Below, piece after piece: positions 1 to 8,286 of a stretch of DNA of 19,806 nucleotides. The stretch is from Campylobacteraceae bacterium (GTDB taxonomy: Bacteria > Campylobacterota > Campylobacteria > Campylobacterales > Sulfurovaceae). The stretch spans positions 1 through 19,806 of the forward strand of contig JALVQH010000037.1 in NCBI GenBank assembly GCA_027031505.1, read 5' to 3'. The translations under genes were made by a program, and so were the position numbers. Under the pieces are notes generated by a model. The model was not told where the DNA came from, made no database searches, and saw only the letters and a program-made list of their open reading frames with translations. Position 1 is the first letter of the stretch. Each line of letters starts with the position of its first letter.

Positions 1-130
1 GATAACACCCTACGGCAATTTTGCTTAACGGGATAAGCAATATTGTTGTATTTTGCTGAATGAGATTAGCACTAATCATCGTTCCACTATGATTTTTGGG
101 TTGTTTTCCGATTTTATTGCGGATAAATAG

Positions 131-730
131 GAATATAATCCGTTTTATTTCGAGAATCCGGATCGGTACAAAATGAAGCTGAATGATACGGTTAATGCTG
201 TTATCGAAGTGGATATCCCCTCCATCTTCAATATTCGATATGAGAAAATTGCCAACTTGAAAAAACTCGTAACCCTCATCTGCAATTCCGAGCCATTCAA
301 GCTCAACATAAAAGAGCTGAGTCAAAAGACAGGGATTGATAGAGATACGCTCTATCTCTATCTTGATTATCTGCACAAAGGGAAAATCTTTAATGTCATT
401 CGCGCTAAATCAAAAGGGGATAATATATTTTCAAAGCCGGACAAAATCTACCTGAACAACCCGAATCTCAACTTCAGCTACTGCGACGAAGCACGTACAG
501 GAACCATTCGTGAAACGATCTTTGCGGCACTTTTGAATGTGGATCATTTGCTTGAGATACCAAAGAGAGGTGATTTTTTAGTGGATGATTCGTATCTTTT
601 TGAAGTCGGAGGAAAAAAGAAAAGCTTCAAACAAATCAGTGATATCGCAGATTCTTTTGTCGTCTCAGACGATATCCAGGTGGGAAGTGGGAACAGAGTA
701 CCGCTTTGGTTGTTTGGTTTTTTATATTGA
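131..730 (+). pseudogene. 5'-truncated AAA/DUF4143-type ATPase remnant
   Basis: The reading frame from 131 to the TGA at 728-730 encodes what looks like the C-terminal half of an ATPase of the AAA_14/DUF4143 type. The first ATG is at 173, but the frame is already family-like upstream of it (EYNPFYFENPDRYK), so translation from 173 would not give the native start. An in-frame TAG lies at 128-130 and a TAA at 26-28. The Walker A/B half that family members carry is absent. Visible parts are a winged-helix-like stretch (roughly residues 40-80 from the ATG, around LSQKTGIDRDTLYLYLDYL) and a terminal LWLFGFLY ending that resembles the natural family C-terminus. The region is AT-richer than the rest of the window, which suggests a horizontally acquired gene that has decayed. 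It lies convergent to the ribosomal operon. A short expressed protein from 173 cannot be excluded but is unlikely to be an active ATPase. Confidence 0.65.
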
Positions 731-858
731 ATGTCTGTATGATCGCCACTATCACCTGGATTTTCTTGCATTCGCTATGGCGAGTCCTGCGAAAATCCGC
801 CTTGCGTATGAACAAAATTGCAGCATCAAACATTCAGACTATTTATTGGTGTGGTGAT
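731..858. other. Intergenic, AT-rich, no gene seen
   Basis: This stretch lies between the end of the ATPase remnant and the operon terminator. Short open frames cross it on both strands, but none has a ribosome binding site together with a recognisable product. It may be further debris of the decayed locus. Confidence 0.5.
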
Positions 859-927
859 AAAAAGGGGCTGGGACTTCAGTCCCACGAAATACGCCGGCGT
901 GTTTGGTTGGACTGAAGTCCAGGCCCC
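859..927 (-). terminator. Intrinsic terminator of the S10-spc operon
   Basis: On the minus strand, about 12 nt past the infA stop, a long imperfect inverted repeat is followed at once by TTTTT (complement of 859-863). The arms are 908-927 and 864-884, with a loop at 885-907. Each arm can also fold alone, because both contain GGACT/AGTCC in inverted order, and the loop holds the palindrome ACGCCGGCGT (891-900). Position, GC-rich stem and T-run fit a rho-independent terminator ending the operon after infA. The nested symmetry also resembles dispersed REP-type palindromes, so the terminator may be built from a repeat element. Confidence 0.7.
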
Positions 928-939
928 GGGAGTATGGTC

Positions 940-1158
940 TTACTTGTACCGGAACGTGATCCGGCCTTTGTCGAGGCTGTAGGGAGTCAGCTCGACTTTG
1001 ACTTTGTCACCGGGGAGGATTTTGATGTAGTGCATCCGCATCTTGCCGGCGATGTGGCAGAGGATCACGTGGCCGTTGTCCAGCTCTACGCGAAACGTTG
1101 CATTGGGGAGGGCTTCGATCACTTTGCCGTCGATTTCGATTACGTCGTCTTTTGCCAT
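940..1158 (-). CDS. infA: Translation initiation factor IF-1
   Basis: The 72-residue product is the normal IF-1 length and is one S1-like OB fold. It begins [20 protein letters not shown] and contains the conserved HIAGKMR and ILPGDKV segments, ending [10 protein letters not shown]-1 binds the A site of the 30S subunit during initiation and works with IF-2 and IF-3. It is the last gene of the minus-strand ribosomal operon, 28 nt after map, with AAAGGA a few bases before the ATG. The order secY-map-infA is typical of Campylobacterota. In several relatives infA is followed by rpmJ-rpsM-rpsK-rpsD-rpoA-rplQ, but here a terminator and a degraded gene follow. Confidence 0.97.
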   Translation of the reverse strand: MAKDDVIEIDGKVIEALPNATFRVELDNGHVILCHIAGKMRMHYIKILPGDKVKVELTPYSLDKGRITFRYK

Positions 1159-1186
1159 GAGGTTCCTTTCGTGTATTCTTGTGAGC

Positions 1187-1942
1187 TTACGGCTCCGTCA
1201 GGATGACCGCCCGGCCATCCACCACAGCGACCTGGTGCTCGTAATGCGCCGTACGCAGACCATCCGCACTCTCCACCGACCAGCCGTCTTCCCGGACAAC
1301 CGGATCGCTCTCGCGCTGGCAGATCATCGGTTCGATACAGAAAACCATGCCGTTTTTGATCTTGGGACCTTGCCTGGGGGTACCTTCAAGGTAGTTGGGA
1401 ATACTCGGCTCATCGTGCGGAAGCCTGCCGATACCGTGTCCGGCATACTCCCGCAGCGGTACATATCCCCGATCGAGGATAAACTGTTCCAGCAAATGGG
1501 TCAGCTCCTTGAACCGCATCCCCGGTTTGATTGCTTTGATTGCCATGTCCAATGCATCTATGGAACACTGGATCAACGCCTCATCCTCTTCAGAGATGCG
1601 GCCGACAGGCATCGTGATCGCCGCATCACCATAATAACCGTCCAGTTTGCTGCCGATATCGATACCGAGGATATCTCCTTCCTGTACAACTGTGTCGGTC
1701 GGCACACCGTGGATGATTACTTCATTAAGAGAGGTACACACAGCAGAAGGGAATCCATAAAGCCCCTTGAAGGAGGGCTCAGCTCCCTGATCACGAAGGT
1801 ACGCTTCACCCATCGCATCGATCTCTTTGAGGGTCATACCGGGCTGGATGGTTTGCTGAAGATATTGGAGGGTTCGGCTGACGGCCTGCCCCGCCTTGCG
1901 GAGCTTCTCGATCTCGGCCGGTTTCCGAAGAGCGATGGCCAT
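1187..1942 (-). CDS. map: Methionine aminopeptidase, type I
   Basis: The 251-residue protein is a type I methionine aminopeptidase, a cytosolic dinuclear metalloenzyme that removes the initiator methionine from nascent proteins. The five metal ligands are visible: D95 and D106 (in [13 protein letters not shown]), H169 (GHGIG), E204 (FCIEPM) and E235 (YEHQ). H79 is also in its usual place. The open frame extends upstream to 2131, but that part lies inside secY. The ATG at 1942 shares one base with the secY stop (TGATG) and starts the family-like [14 protein letters not shown], so it is the start chosen. Coupling to secY and the position before infA match the standard secY-map-infA block. Confidence 0.97.
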   Translation of the reverse strand: MAIALRKPAEIEKLRKAGQAVSRTLQYLQQTIQPGMTLKEIDAMGEAYLRDQGAEPSFKGLYGFPSAVCTSLNEVIIHGVPTDTVVQEGDILGIDIGSKLDGYYGDAAITMPVGRISEEDEALIQCSIDALDMAIKAIKPGMRFKELTHLLEQFILDRGYVPLREYAGHGIGRLPHDEPSIPNYLEGTPRQGPKIKNGMVFCIEPMICQRESDPVVREDGWSVESADGLRTAHYEHQVAVVDGRAVILTEP

Positions 1943-3201
1943 CAGAGACCTACGTTGCCGAGGGTTTCGTACTGGCTCATGGTGCGCTGGGCTTCGATCT
2001 TGCGCATGGTATCGAGTGCTACCTGCACGACGATGAGTACCGACGTACCCCCGAAATAAAATGCCGCACCCATACCGTTGATCAAAATAAACGGCAGCGT
2101 CGAAATGAGACCGAGATAGATCGCCCCCCACACCGTCAGTTTGCTTGCCACATCGTTGAGGAACTCCCGCGTATGCTCACCGGGACGCACGCCGGGGATA
2201 AAGCCCCCCTGGCGTTTGAGGTTGTCGGCGATGTCTTTGGCATTGAACGCTATCGATGCATAGAAGAAAGCAAAAAAGACCACCAGGACAAACATGGTAA
2301 CATTGTACACTACCCCGCCGGGAGCCAGTATGTCAGCTATCTTCGTGACATAGGGGTTGGTGCTTGCCTGAAGCAATGTCAACGGGAACATCAAGACGGC
2401 CGAAGCAAAAATTGGAGGAATAACGCCTGAGAGGTTCACCCGTACCGGAATGTAGTTCATCACCCGCTTGTTCTGGTTCTGCATGATGGTCTTGCGCGAG
2501 TAGCTGATGGGAACCCGACGTTCACCCAGCTCCACATAAATAATAACCCCAATCGTCAGCAGAATGATCGCCGCAATGGCAATCACCACAAGGAAACTCA
2601 TCGTCCCGGCATTGACCGAGGAGATAGTGTTGCTGATCGCTGAGGGGATGCCCGAAACGATCCCCGCAAAAATGATCAAAGAGATCCCGTTACCGACCCC
2701 TTTCTGGGTGATCTGCTCTCCGATCCACATCAGCAGCATCGTACCGGTCAGCATCGAGAAGGTCGCCAATGCCACAAACGTCGTCGTATCGATCATCACG
2801 GCACTCTGCCCATGGCTTCCGGTCATACTTTGAAGCCCCAGTGAAACACCGATCGCCTGTACAACGGTAATGAAAATGGTAAAGTAACGGATAATCTGCA
2901 TGTACTTCTGCATACCGTCACGCTCTTTTTTCATTTGGCCAAGGACAGGAAAAGTAGCCGCGAGGAGTTCCATGACGATGGAGGCAGTAATGTAGGGCAT
3001 GATACCCAGAGAGATAATACTGAGGCGTCTGAGGGCGTTTCCGCTGAACATATTGGCCATGCCCAGCGCGTTGTTGGTGTTCTGGTCAAAAAAGTTTTTG
3101 ATCACATCCATATCGACACCGGGAGTCGGGATGTACGCCAACACGCGGTAGGCAAAAAGAAACCCCAGCGTAATGAGGATCTTTTTGGTAAGCGTGTTCA
3201 T
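1942..3201 (-). CDS. secY: Preprotein translocase channel subunit SecY
   Basis: The 419-residue integral inner-membrane protein forms the protein-conducting channel with SecE and SecG, taking substrates from SecA or from ribosomes. Many hydrophobic segments consistent with the ten SecY helices can be read through the sequence, starting at about residues 8-24. Conserved landmarks are the plug region around 50-70, the cytoplasmic loop GERRVPISYSRK (226-237), which carries ribosome- and SecA-contacting residues, and GGTSVLIVV in the last helix (384-392). It begins two bases after rplO ends, and its TGA overlaps the map ATG. The length is slightly short of E. coli SecY but ordinary for Campylobacterota. 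Confidence 0.98.
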   Translation of the reverse strand: MNTLTKKILITLGFLFAYRVLAYIPTPGVDMDVIKNFFDQNTNNALGMANMFSGNALRRLSIISLGIMPYITASIVMELLAATFPVLGQMKKERDGMQKYMQIIRYFTIFITVVQAIGVSLGLQSMTGSHGQSAVMIDTTTFVALATFSMLTGTMLLMWIGEQITQKGVGNGISLIIFAGIVSGIPSAISNTISSVNAGTMSFLVVIAIAAIILLTIGVIIYVELGERRVPISYSRKTIMQNQNKRVMNYIPVRVNLSGVIPPIFASAVLMFPLTLLQASTNPYVTKIADILAPGGVVYNVTMFVLVVFFAFFYASIAFNAKDIADNLKRQGGFIPGVRPGEHTREFLNDVASKLTVWGAIYLGLISTLPFILINGMGAAFYFGGTSVLIVVQVALDTMRKIEAQRTMSQYETLGNVGL

Positions 3202-3203
3202 GA

Positions 3204-3602
3204 TCAGTTACCGCTGGTGGTGATCGCGTCGTCTTTGATCCTGGGCGCGAGATCTCTGGCGCTGGCGCCGATCAGTTTGACGCGTGTGACGTTTTTGCCC
3301 ATCCTGTGAACCGACCGGATCGTCTCGAGGGTGATTTCTTCAAGCTCGGCAACCGCTTTGACCTTTTCGACATTGATAGCATACGGTTTCTCGACACGGG
3401 AAAAGAATCCCACTTTCGGAAGACGCTTATACAGAGGCTGCTGCCCCCCTTCGAATCCGCGCTTGCGGCTGTATCCGCTGCGGGATTTCTGGCCGTTTTG
3501 ACCACGGCCGGCCGTTTTGCCGGTACCCGAACCCTGACCGCGACCGACGCGCTTGCGGCTGCGGGTGGAACCGGGAGCCGGTTGGAGATTGTGTAAACCC
3601 AT
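3204..3602 (-). CDS. rplO: 50S ribosomal protein uL15
   Basis: The 132-residue product starts [20 protein letters not shown] and has the Gly/Arg/Lys-rich extended N-terminus of L15 (about residues 13-50), followed by the [17 protein letters not shown] segment and a globular C-terminal domain. L15 binds 23S rRNA and helps late assembly of the large subunit. It lies 10 nt after rpsE and 2 nt before secY. In most bacteria rpmD (L30) sits between rpsE and rplO. Here there is no room for it. The start has an AGGAG-like site about 6 nt upstream. Confidence 0.97.
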   Translation of the reverse strand: MGLHNLQPAPGSTRSRKRVGRGQGSGTGKTAGRGQNGQKSRSGYSRKRGFEGGQQPLYKRLPKVGFFSRVEKPYAINVEKVKAVAELEEITLETIRSVHRMGKNVTRVKLIGASARDLAPRIKDDAITTSGN

Positions 3603-3612
3603 TGAATGCTCC

Positions 3613-4056
3613 TTAACCTTTGATGCGAGTCAGCGCCTGAATCGTGGCTCTGACCAAATTGTTGGGGTTGTTCGACCCGATTGATTTGGCGATGACGTCC
3701 TTGATCCCGGCCAGTTCGATGACGGGACGTGCCGCTCCTCCTGCGATAGCACCGGTACCTTCCGATGCCGGTCGCAGAATGATGCGGCTGGCATTGAACT
3801 TGTGTTCAATGTCGTGAGCAATCGTGCTCCCTTTCAGATGGATCGTAACAAGGTTTTTAAATGCATCATCCACCGCCTTTTTGATAGCATCGGGTACCTC
3901 CTTGGCTTTGCCGTATCCGTACCCGACGGTTCCGTTGCGATCCCCGACAACAACCAGCGCGGTGAAACGGAAACGACGCCCCCCCTTGACGACTTTGGTG
4001 ACACGGCCGATGTTGACAATCGCCTCTTCGAAATCTTCTCTGTTAATGTTTTCCAT
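3613..4056 (-). CDS. rpsE: 30S ribosomal protein uS5
   Basis: The 147-residue product is S5, which contributes to decoding fidelity and to mRNA unwinding at the entry channel. The N-terminal double-stranded RNA-binding-like domain carries [18 protein letters not shown] and the [11 protein letters not shown] motif. The C-terminal half has the [13 protein letters not shown] and [12 protein letters not shown] segments of the family. The frame opens at 4113, inside rplR, but the ATG at 4056 gives the family start [11 protein letters not shown] and is preceded by AAGGGAG at suitable spacing, so I place the start there, 10 nt after rplR. The order rplR-rpsE-rplO follows the spc operon without L30. 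Confidence 0.97.
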   Translation of the reverse strand: MENINREDFEEAIVNIGRVTKVVKGGRRFRFTALVVVGDRNGTVGYGYGKAKEVPDAIKKAVDDAFKNLVTIHLKGSTIAHDIEHKFNASRIILRPASEGTGAIAGGAARPVIELAGIKDVIAKSIGSNNPNNLVRATIQALTRIKG

Positions 4057-4066
4057 TCGCGCTCCC

Positions 4067-4423
4067 TTAAAACTTGATACCGGCTTCGCGGAGGGCATCC
4101 GCAAAGGAGACAATCACACCGTGGTAGAGGTAGCCGTTTCGATCAAAAACGATGGTCTCGATCCCGGCAGCTTTCAGCTTGTTCGCCAAATCGGCAGCCA
4201 CTTTTCTGACGTCTTCGCGGTTGGCTTTCAGTCCCAGCTTGCGTCCGTCGGCGTACGCAAGTGTCGCACCGGCATCATCATTGATCGCCTGGGCATAAAA
4301 GTGCTTGTTGGAGCGGAAGACGCTCACGCGGGGCAGCTCGGCCGTACCGTGGATTTTGCCGCGCACCCGGCGTTTGCGCTGCATGGTGACGCGGTTTTTC
4401 TTTTTTTGAATACTTTTCAACAT
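4067..4423 (-). CDS. rplR: 50S ribosomal protein uL18
   Basis: The 118-residue protein is L18, which binds 5S rRNA with L5 and L25 in the central protuberance. The basic N-terminus ([20 protein letters not shown]) precedes the conserved core with [16 protein letters not shown], the [12 protein letters not shown] helix and the closing [10 protein letters not shown]...[12 protein letters not shown]. It is preceded by AAGGGAG and starts 12 nt after rplF. An out-of-frame ATG lies just upstream (ATGAGATG), but only the second begins the L18 frame. Length and ending are standard. Confidence 0.97.
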   Translation of the reverse strand: MLKSIQKKKNRVTMQRKRRVRGKIHGTAELPRVSVFRSNKHFYAQAINDDAGATLAYADGRKLGLKANREDVRKVAADLANKLKAAGIETIVFDRNGYLYHGVIVSFADALREAGIKF

Positions 4424-4435
4424 CTCATCGCTCCC

Positions 4436-4972
4436 TTACTTCGCGGCAGTCTTGCCGGCTTTGCGGACAATAACTTCATCGGTATATTTGACCCCTTTGC
4501 CTTTGTACGGTTCCGGCGGACGGAAGGCGCGGATCTCAGCTGCGGCTTGTCCAACGACCTGCTTCTCGTCCCCTTTAATGGTAATGATATTTTTGTCAAC
4601 ACTCACCTCCAGCCCTTCGGGGATCGTATAATTGATCGGATGCGAGAAGCCCAGCTGAAGTTCAAGCGTTTTGCCGCTGACGGCTGCACGGTAACCGACA
4701 CCGTTGATCTCAAGCGACCTTGTAAACCCTTTGTCCAGCCCGATCAGCAGATTGTTCAACAGCGCCCGATAGGTGCCCCAATAAGCCGAAGATTGTTTGT
4801 CTGCTCCGTTACGGGTAAACATCACTTTGTTCTCTTTAATTTCTACGTTGACGCGACCATGCGTCTCAAGGCGCTTCTCTTTGTCCCCTTTCCTGGCGAC
4901 AATCTCAGTTCCGTCCATACTGACTTCAATACCGCCGGGGATCGATACGGGTTCTTTACCTACACGTGACAT
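4436..4972 (-). CDS. rplF: 50S ribosomal protein uL6
   Basis: The 178-residue product is L6, two tandem RNA-binding folds near the factor-binding site of the 50S subunit, where it contacts the sarcin-ricin loop region. Family features are the [17 protein letters not shown] start, the [22 protein letters not shown] mid-region and the C-terminal [16 protein letters not shown] signature. GGAGGGATC precedes the ATG directly. It begins 9 nt after rpsH and is followed by rplR, as in the canonical spc order. I see no unusual residues. Confidence 0.97.
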   Translation of the reverse strand: MSRVGKEPVSIPGGIEVSMDGTEIVARKGDKEKRLETHGRVNVEIKENKVMFTRNGADKQSSAYWGTYRALLNNLLIGLDKGFTRSLEINGVGYRAAVSGKTLELQLGFSHPINYTIPEGLEVSVDKNIITIKGDEKQVVGQAAAEIRAFRPPEPYKGKGVKYTDEVIVRKAGKTAAK

Positions 4973-4981
4973 GATCCCTCC

Positions 4982-5377
4982 TTACCAGATGCTGCACAGG
5001 ACTTCACCGCCTGTACCGCGCTTGAAAGCTTCGTCATTGGGAAGCACCCCCTGTGAGGTCGAAACAATCAAAGTGCCGTAGCCATTTTTGAACCGTTTGA
5101 TCTCATCTTTGCCTTTGTAAACCCGGCGTCCGGGTTTTGAAATTTTTTTGAGTTCATTGATTACCGTCATTCCGTCTTCGTCATATTTTAAAACCACCTT
5201 AACGTTTTTGATGGCTCCTTTTTCGCTCACACTGTAGCTCTCGAGGTAACCTTTCTCTACCAGAATAGAAACAATCGCCTCAATGGTTTTTGAGTACAGC
5301 AAGGTGGTGGTATCCAATTTGCGTTGCGCGGCATTTCGTATTCGAGTAAGAGAGTCTGCAATTGGGTCTGTCATCAT
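4982..5377 (-). CDS. rpsH: 30S ribosomal protein uS8
   Basis: The 131-residue protein is S8, a primary 16S rRNA-binding protein of the central domain. In E. coli it is also the translational repressor of the spc operon. It begins [16 protein letters not shown] and contains KPGRRVYKG, the [14 protein letters not shown] signature and the ending GGEVLCSIW. Two adjacent ATG codons (5377 and 5374) are both compatible with the AAGGAG upstream. I use the first, and the choice changes the protein by one residue. Whether S8 autoregulates here cannot be told from the sequence. Confidence 0.97.
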   Translation of the reverse strand: MMTDPIADSLTRIRNAAQRKLDTTTLLYSKTIEAIVSILVEKGYLESYSVSEKGAIKNVKVVLKYDEDGMTVINELKKISKPGRRVYKGKDEIKRFKNGYGTLIVSTSQGVLPNDEAFKRGTGGEVLCSIW

Positions 5378-5390
5378 CTGTTACTCCTTG

Positions 5391-5576
5391 TTACCAGCTT
5401 GCTTTGCGCATGCCGGGGATGAGGCCTTCAGAGGCCATTTTTCTCAAACATACACGGCAGATCCCGAAGTCGCGATAGACCGAATGGGGACGTCCGCAAA
5501 TGTTACAGCGTGTGTACTCGCGCACTGCAAATTTTGCTTTGCGCTTCTGCTTGTTGATCATCGATTTTTTGGCCAT
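5391..5576 (-). CDS. rpsN: 30S ribosomal protein uS14, short zinc-binding type
   Basis: The 61-residue product is the short form of S14 with a four-cysteine zinc knuckle: C24-x2-C27 (CNIC) and C40-x2-C43 (CRVC). It ends with the family [12 protein letters not shown]14 binds the 3' domain of 16S rRNA in the 30S head and is a late assembly protein. The zinc form contrasts with the longer cysteine-free form that many bacteria use under zinc limitation. No second copy lies in this window. Its ATG overlaps the rplE stop by one base (TAATG), so translation is probably coupled to rplE. Confidence 0.97.
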   Translation of the reverse strand: MAKKSMINKQKRKAKFAVREYTRCNICGRPHSVYRDFGICRVCLRKMASEGLIPGMRKASW

Positions 5577-6121
5577 TATTTTCTCCCTTTTGCAAACGGC
5601 ATTCCCAGTTTTTCCAGCAGAGCAAAGGCGGATTTGTCCTCATCGGCACTGGTGACGATGGTGATGTTCATTCCGTGCGTTTTCATAATATTATCGTACA
5701 CCACTTCGGGGAACATCAATTGCTCATCCAAACCGAAATTGTAATTACCGCGACCATCAAATCCTCTGCGGGAAACACCACGGAAGTCTTTGACGCGCGG
5801 CAACGCAATGGAGATCAGTTTGTCAAAGAAATTGTACATCTGCTCACCGCGGAGGGTTACCTTGATACCACTGGGGGCTCCTTCACGGGCCTTAAATCCT
5901 GCAACCGACTTTTTGGCAACGGTAATGACCGCTTTTTGGCCGGCGATCAGGCTGACAGTATCAGCCATATTCTGGATCAGCTTGCTGTCTTTGCCCTCTT
6001 CGCCGGCACCGACACTGATGACAATCTTTTCCAGCTTCGGGGTTTGCATGGGGTTGGCAATCTCCAGCTCTTTACGGAGAGCAGGAACGATTGTCTCGTA
6101 TTTCTGCTTCATTCGGCTCAT
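5576..6121 (-). CDS. rplE: 50S ribosomal protein uL5
   Basis: The 181-residue protein is L5, which binds 5S rRNA and forms part of the central protuberance, touching the P-site tRNA. Recognisable parts are [20 protein letters not shown] near the N-terminus, the [22 protein letters not shown] segment, [10 protein letters not shown] and the C-terminal [15 protein letters not shown]. It starts three bases after rplX ends, with GAGGGG inside the end of rplX as the likely ribosome binding site. It is coupled to rpsN by a one-base overlap. Confidence 0.97.
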   Translation of the reverse strand: MSRMKQKYETIVPALRKELEIANPMQTPKLEKIVISVGAGEEGKDSKLIQNMADTVSLIAGQKAVITVAKKSVAGFKAREGAPSGIKVTLRGEQMYNFFDKLISIALPRVKDFRGVSRRGFDGRGNYNFGLDEQLMFPEVVYDNIMKTHGMNITIVTSADEDKSAFALLEKLGMPFAKGRK

Positions 6122-6124
6122 GGA

Positions 6125-6358
6125 CTACCCCTCTACTTTCTTGACGTTGGAGATGTGGATTGGCATCTCTTTTTTCACAAATCCACCCTCTTTATTGGCC
6201 TCGCTCGGTTTGACCGCTTTTGTAGCGATCCTGACACCTGCGACGATGACAGCATCTTTCTGGGTCAATACCCGAAGCACCTCTCCGGTTTTGCCTTTGT
6301 CGTCTCCGGCGATGACCATCACCTGATCACCCTTTTTGATTTTAAATTTCTTTGCCAT
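6125..6358 (-). CDS. rplX: 50S ribosomal protein uL24
   Basis: The 77-residue product is L24, an early assembly initiator of the 50S subunit that sits near the exit tunnel. The KOW motif is visible as KKGDQVMVIAGDDKGKTGEVLRV, and HISNVKKVEG closes the chain. A longer frame begins at 6364 (MVMAKK), but GGAGG is only one base from that ATG and seven from the ATG at 6358. The 6358 ATG also overlaps the rplN stop (TAATG), so [11 protein letters not shown] is taken as the start. Coupling to rplN is likely. Confidence 0.96.
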   Translation of the reverse strand: MAKKFKIKKGDQVMVIAGDDKGKTGEVLRVLTQKDAVIVAGVRIATKAVKPSEANKEGGFVKKEMPIHISNVKKVEG

Positions 6359-6726
6359 TACCATACCTCCGGTGCAAGTGAAACGATCTTCATGAATCCG
6401 GCATACCGTGTCTCACGACTCACCGGGCCGAAGATACGGGTACCGATGGGCTCTTTTTTGTCATCGATGATCACTGCGGCATTGTCATCAAAACGGATCA
6501 GAGAGCCGTTTTCGCGCTGAATCTCTTTTTTGGTACGTACGACAACAGCCTTGACCACTTTTCCTTTGGCGACTTTGCCGTTGGGGATCGCTTTTTTGAC
6601 CGAAGCGACGATCACGTCTCCGACCGAAGCGTACCGGCGCCTGGAGCCGCCGAGAACTTTGATGCACATGATCTCTTTGGCGCCGCTGTTGTCCGCAACA
6701 TTCAAACGGGTGAAACTCTGGATCAT
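6358..6726 (-). CDS. rplN: 50S ribosomal protein uL14
   Basis: The 122-residue product is L14, an OB-like protein on the subunit interface that contacts 16S rRNA (bridge B8) and the silencing factor RsfS. The family start [20 protein letters not shown] is at 6726. The frame runs on upstream to 6792, but only through rpsQ. The conserved [21 protein letters not shown] and VVVRTKKEI segments are present. Its ATG overlaps the rpsQ stop by one base, and its own stop overlaps the rplX ATG in the same way, giving a chain of coupled genes. Confidence 0.97.
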   Translation of the reverse strand: MIQSFTRLNVADNSGAKEIMCIKVLGGSRRRYASVGDVIVASVKKAIPNGKVAKGKVVKAVVVRTKKEIQRENGSLIRFDDNAAVIIDDKKEPIGTRIFGPVSRETRYAGFMKIVSLAPEVW

Positions 6727-6974
6727 TATGCCTCTCCTCTCTTGGTGATTTCGAGCAGGCGGAAGCTTTTGTTTTTGGACAAGGGGCGGCACTCAATCGC
6801 CTGGATCGTATCGCCGACATTCACTTCGTTCTTCTCATCATGCACCAGGTATTTTTTGAAACGCTTCACTGTTTTATGATAGCGTGGGTGAAGCACCTTC
6901 CTTTCAACCAGTACCGTTGCCGTTTTGTCACCGGCTTTCTTGATAACTGTTCCTGATATAACGCGTTTTGGCAT
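6726..6974 (-). CDS. rpsQ: 30S ribosomal protein uS17
   Basis: The 82-residue protein is S17, an OB-fold primary binder of 16S rRNA at the 5' and central domains. It reads [20 protein letters not shown], then the [23 protein letters not shown] segment and the [18 protein letters not shown] signature. The start is 10 nt after rpmC with AAGGGAT upstream. Its TAA overlaps the rplN ATG. No odd residues are seen. Confidence 0.97.
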   Translation of the reverse strand: MPKRVISGTVIKKAGDKTATVLVERKVLHPRYHKTVKRFKKYLVHDEKNEVNVGDTIQAIECRPLSKNKSFRLLEITKRGEA

Positions 6975-6984
6975 GCTCTATCCC

Positions 6985-7176
6985 TTACTTGTTTCTCGCG
7001 GCACTCAAAGCCGTCTGGATGCGTGCGATCTCTCTTTTAACCGCACGCAATTCGCTGGTATTGGTCAGCTGCATGGTCTTGAGCTTCGCCTTCAGCGTGA
7101 ACAGCTCAAGCTTTTTCTCCTTGAGCAGATTCTCGAGGTCGGCAACGCTCTTCTCTTGAATATCAATATATTTCAT
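6985..7176 (-). CDS. rpmC: 50S ribosomal protein uL29
   Basis: The 63-residue protein is L29, a two-helix protein beside L23 at the nascent-chain tunnel exit, where trigger factor and SRP dock. The sequence starts [21 protein letters not shown] and has the helix [29 protein letters not shown]. The ATG at 7176 is inside the end of rplP, giving a 14-nt overlap. AAAGGA lies at good spacing upstream of it, and the N-terminus resembles other Campylobacterota L29 proteins, so the overlap is likely real. Confidence 0.95.
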   Translation of the reverse strand: MKYIDIQEKSVADLENLLKEKKLELFTLKAKLKTMQLTNTSELRAVKREIARIQTALSAARNK

Positions 7177-7588
7177 TGCTGTCCTTTGTAGAAATGATCT
7201 TGGTCTTAAAGGGAAGCTTGTGGCGTGCCAGCGTCAGCGCGGCACGTGCCAAACTCTCTTCGACACCCGCCATTTCGAAAATGATCCGACCGGGCTTGAT
7301 GTTCATCACCCATTTCTCGACACCTCCTTTACCTTTACCCATCCGGGTTTCAAGGGGTTTTTTGGTCAGAGGTTTGTCGGGAAAAACCCGGATCCATGTT
7401 TTTCCGGTACGGCTGATTTTTCGCGTCATGGTAATACGGGCTGCTTCGATCTGGCGTGAGTCGATACGGCCTGCTTCAATTGCCTTGATGGCAAATTCAC
7501 CAAACTCAATACGGTTTCCGCGATGCGATTTGCCGCGGTTGCGACCTTTTTGCTGTTTTCTCCATTTGGTTCGTTTGGGCATCAACAT
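7163..7588 (-). CDS. rplP: 50S ribosomal protein uL16
   Basis: The 141-residue protein is L16, needed for peptidyl transferase centre maturation and A-site tRNA positioning. The start [19 protein letters not shown], the [19 protein letters not shown] segment and [11 protein letters not shown] are typical. The frame permits an ATG at 7594, but the GAGGTG site is too close to it. The ATG at 7588 has about 7 nt spacing and gives the classical MLMPKRT start. It begins just after the rpsC stop, and its end overlaps rpmC. Confidence 0.97.
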   Translation of the reverse strand: MLMPKRTKWRKQQKGRNRGKSHRGNRIEFGEFAIKAIEAGRIDSRQIEAARITMTRKISRTGKTWIRVFPDKPLTKKPLETRMGKGKGGVEKWVMNIKPGRIIFEMAGVEESLARAALTLARHKLPFKTKIISTKDSNEIY

Positions 7589-7590
7589 GA

Positions 7591-8286
7591 TCATTCACCT
7601 CTCTTTCTCGAAGGTCGGCGCCCACCTTCGCGCTCTTTCTTTTCAGGCTGGATCCCTTTCTGGAGCACCTCCCCTTTGAAGATCCAGACTTTGATCCCGA
7701 TAATCCCATAGGTGGTTTGCGCTTCAGCGAAGCCGTAATCAATTTTGGCACGGAGTGTATGCAGGGGTACACGCCCCTCGAGATACCACTCGGTGCGTGC
7801 CATCTCGGCACCGCCAAGCCGTCCGGCAACCTGGATACGGATCCCTTTGGCGCCCGATTTGAGGGCTCCCTGAATCACTTTTTTCATCGCACGGCGGAAA
7901 GCAACACGACGCTCAAGCTGCGTAGCTACATTCTCGGCAGCCAGCTGGGCAGACGCCTGAGGACGTTTCTCTTCTTTGATATTGATGGCGACATCTTTGC
8001 CCAGCATCTTCACCAGCGTTTTTTTGAGTTTCTCAATATCGGCACCTTTTTTCCCGATGACGATCCCGGGACGAGCCGTAACAATAGTCAGACGAATTTT
8101 TTTGATCGTTCTTTCGATAATGATATTGCTTACACCGGCATAAAAGAGCTCTTTTTTCAGATATTTGCGGATTCGGTAATCCTCGGCAATAAAGTTGGTG
8201 GCCCGATCTCTGGCCGGGAACCAGCGGGATTCCCAGTTGCGGTTGATTCCGAGTCTGAGACCGATTGGATTGACTTTCTGACCCAT
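7591..8286 (-). CDS. rpsC: 30S ribosomal protein uS3
   Basis: The 231-residue protein is S3, at the mRNA entry site of the 30S head. It reads [20 protein letters not shown], then a KH domain with the [15 protein letters not shown] loop (about residues 70-90), then the C-terminal domain with [20 protein letters not shown] and [10 protein letters not shown]. The basic tail ([17 protein letters not shown]) is somewhat longer than in E. coli but common. Its ATG overlaps the rplV stop (TAATG), so it appears coupled to the end of the extended L22. Confidence 0.97.
   Translation of the reverse strand: MGQKVNPIGLRLGINRNWESRWFPARDRATNFIAEDYRIRKYLKKELFYAGVSNIIIERTIKKIRLTIVTARPGIVIGKKGADIEKLKKTLVKMLGKDVAINIKEEKRPQASAQLAAENVATQLERRVAFRRAMKKVIQGALKSGAKGIRIQVAGRLGGAEMARTEWYLEGRVPLHTLRAKIDYGFAEAQTTYGIIGIKVWIFKGEVLQKGIQPEKKEREGGRRPSRKRGE

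Noticed and set aside
134..139. TATAAT upstream of the ATG at 173
   Set aside because: It coincides with family-like codons (EYN) of the decayed gene, so it is probably coding remnant rather than a promoter.
585..857. Plus-strand 90-codon frame overlapping the ATPase remnant
   Set aside because: It is shifted relative to the family-like frame, and its own protein shows no known features or good ribosome binding site.
1043..2059. Plus-strand open frame of 338 codons
   Set aside because: It is antisense to infA and map, with no family features. It arises from codon bias on the other strand.
3824..4969. Long plus-strand open frame of 381 codons
   Set aside because: It lies opposite rpsE, rplR and rplF, which are unmistakable on the minus strand. 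Its protein has no recognisable domain.
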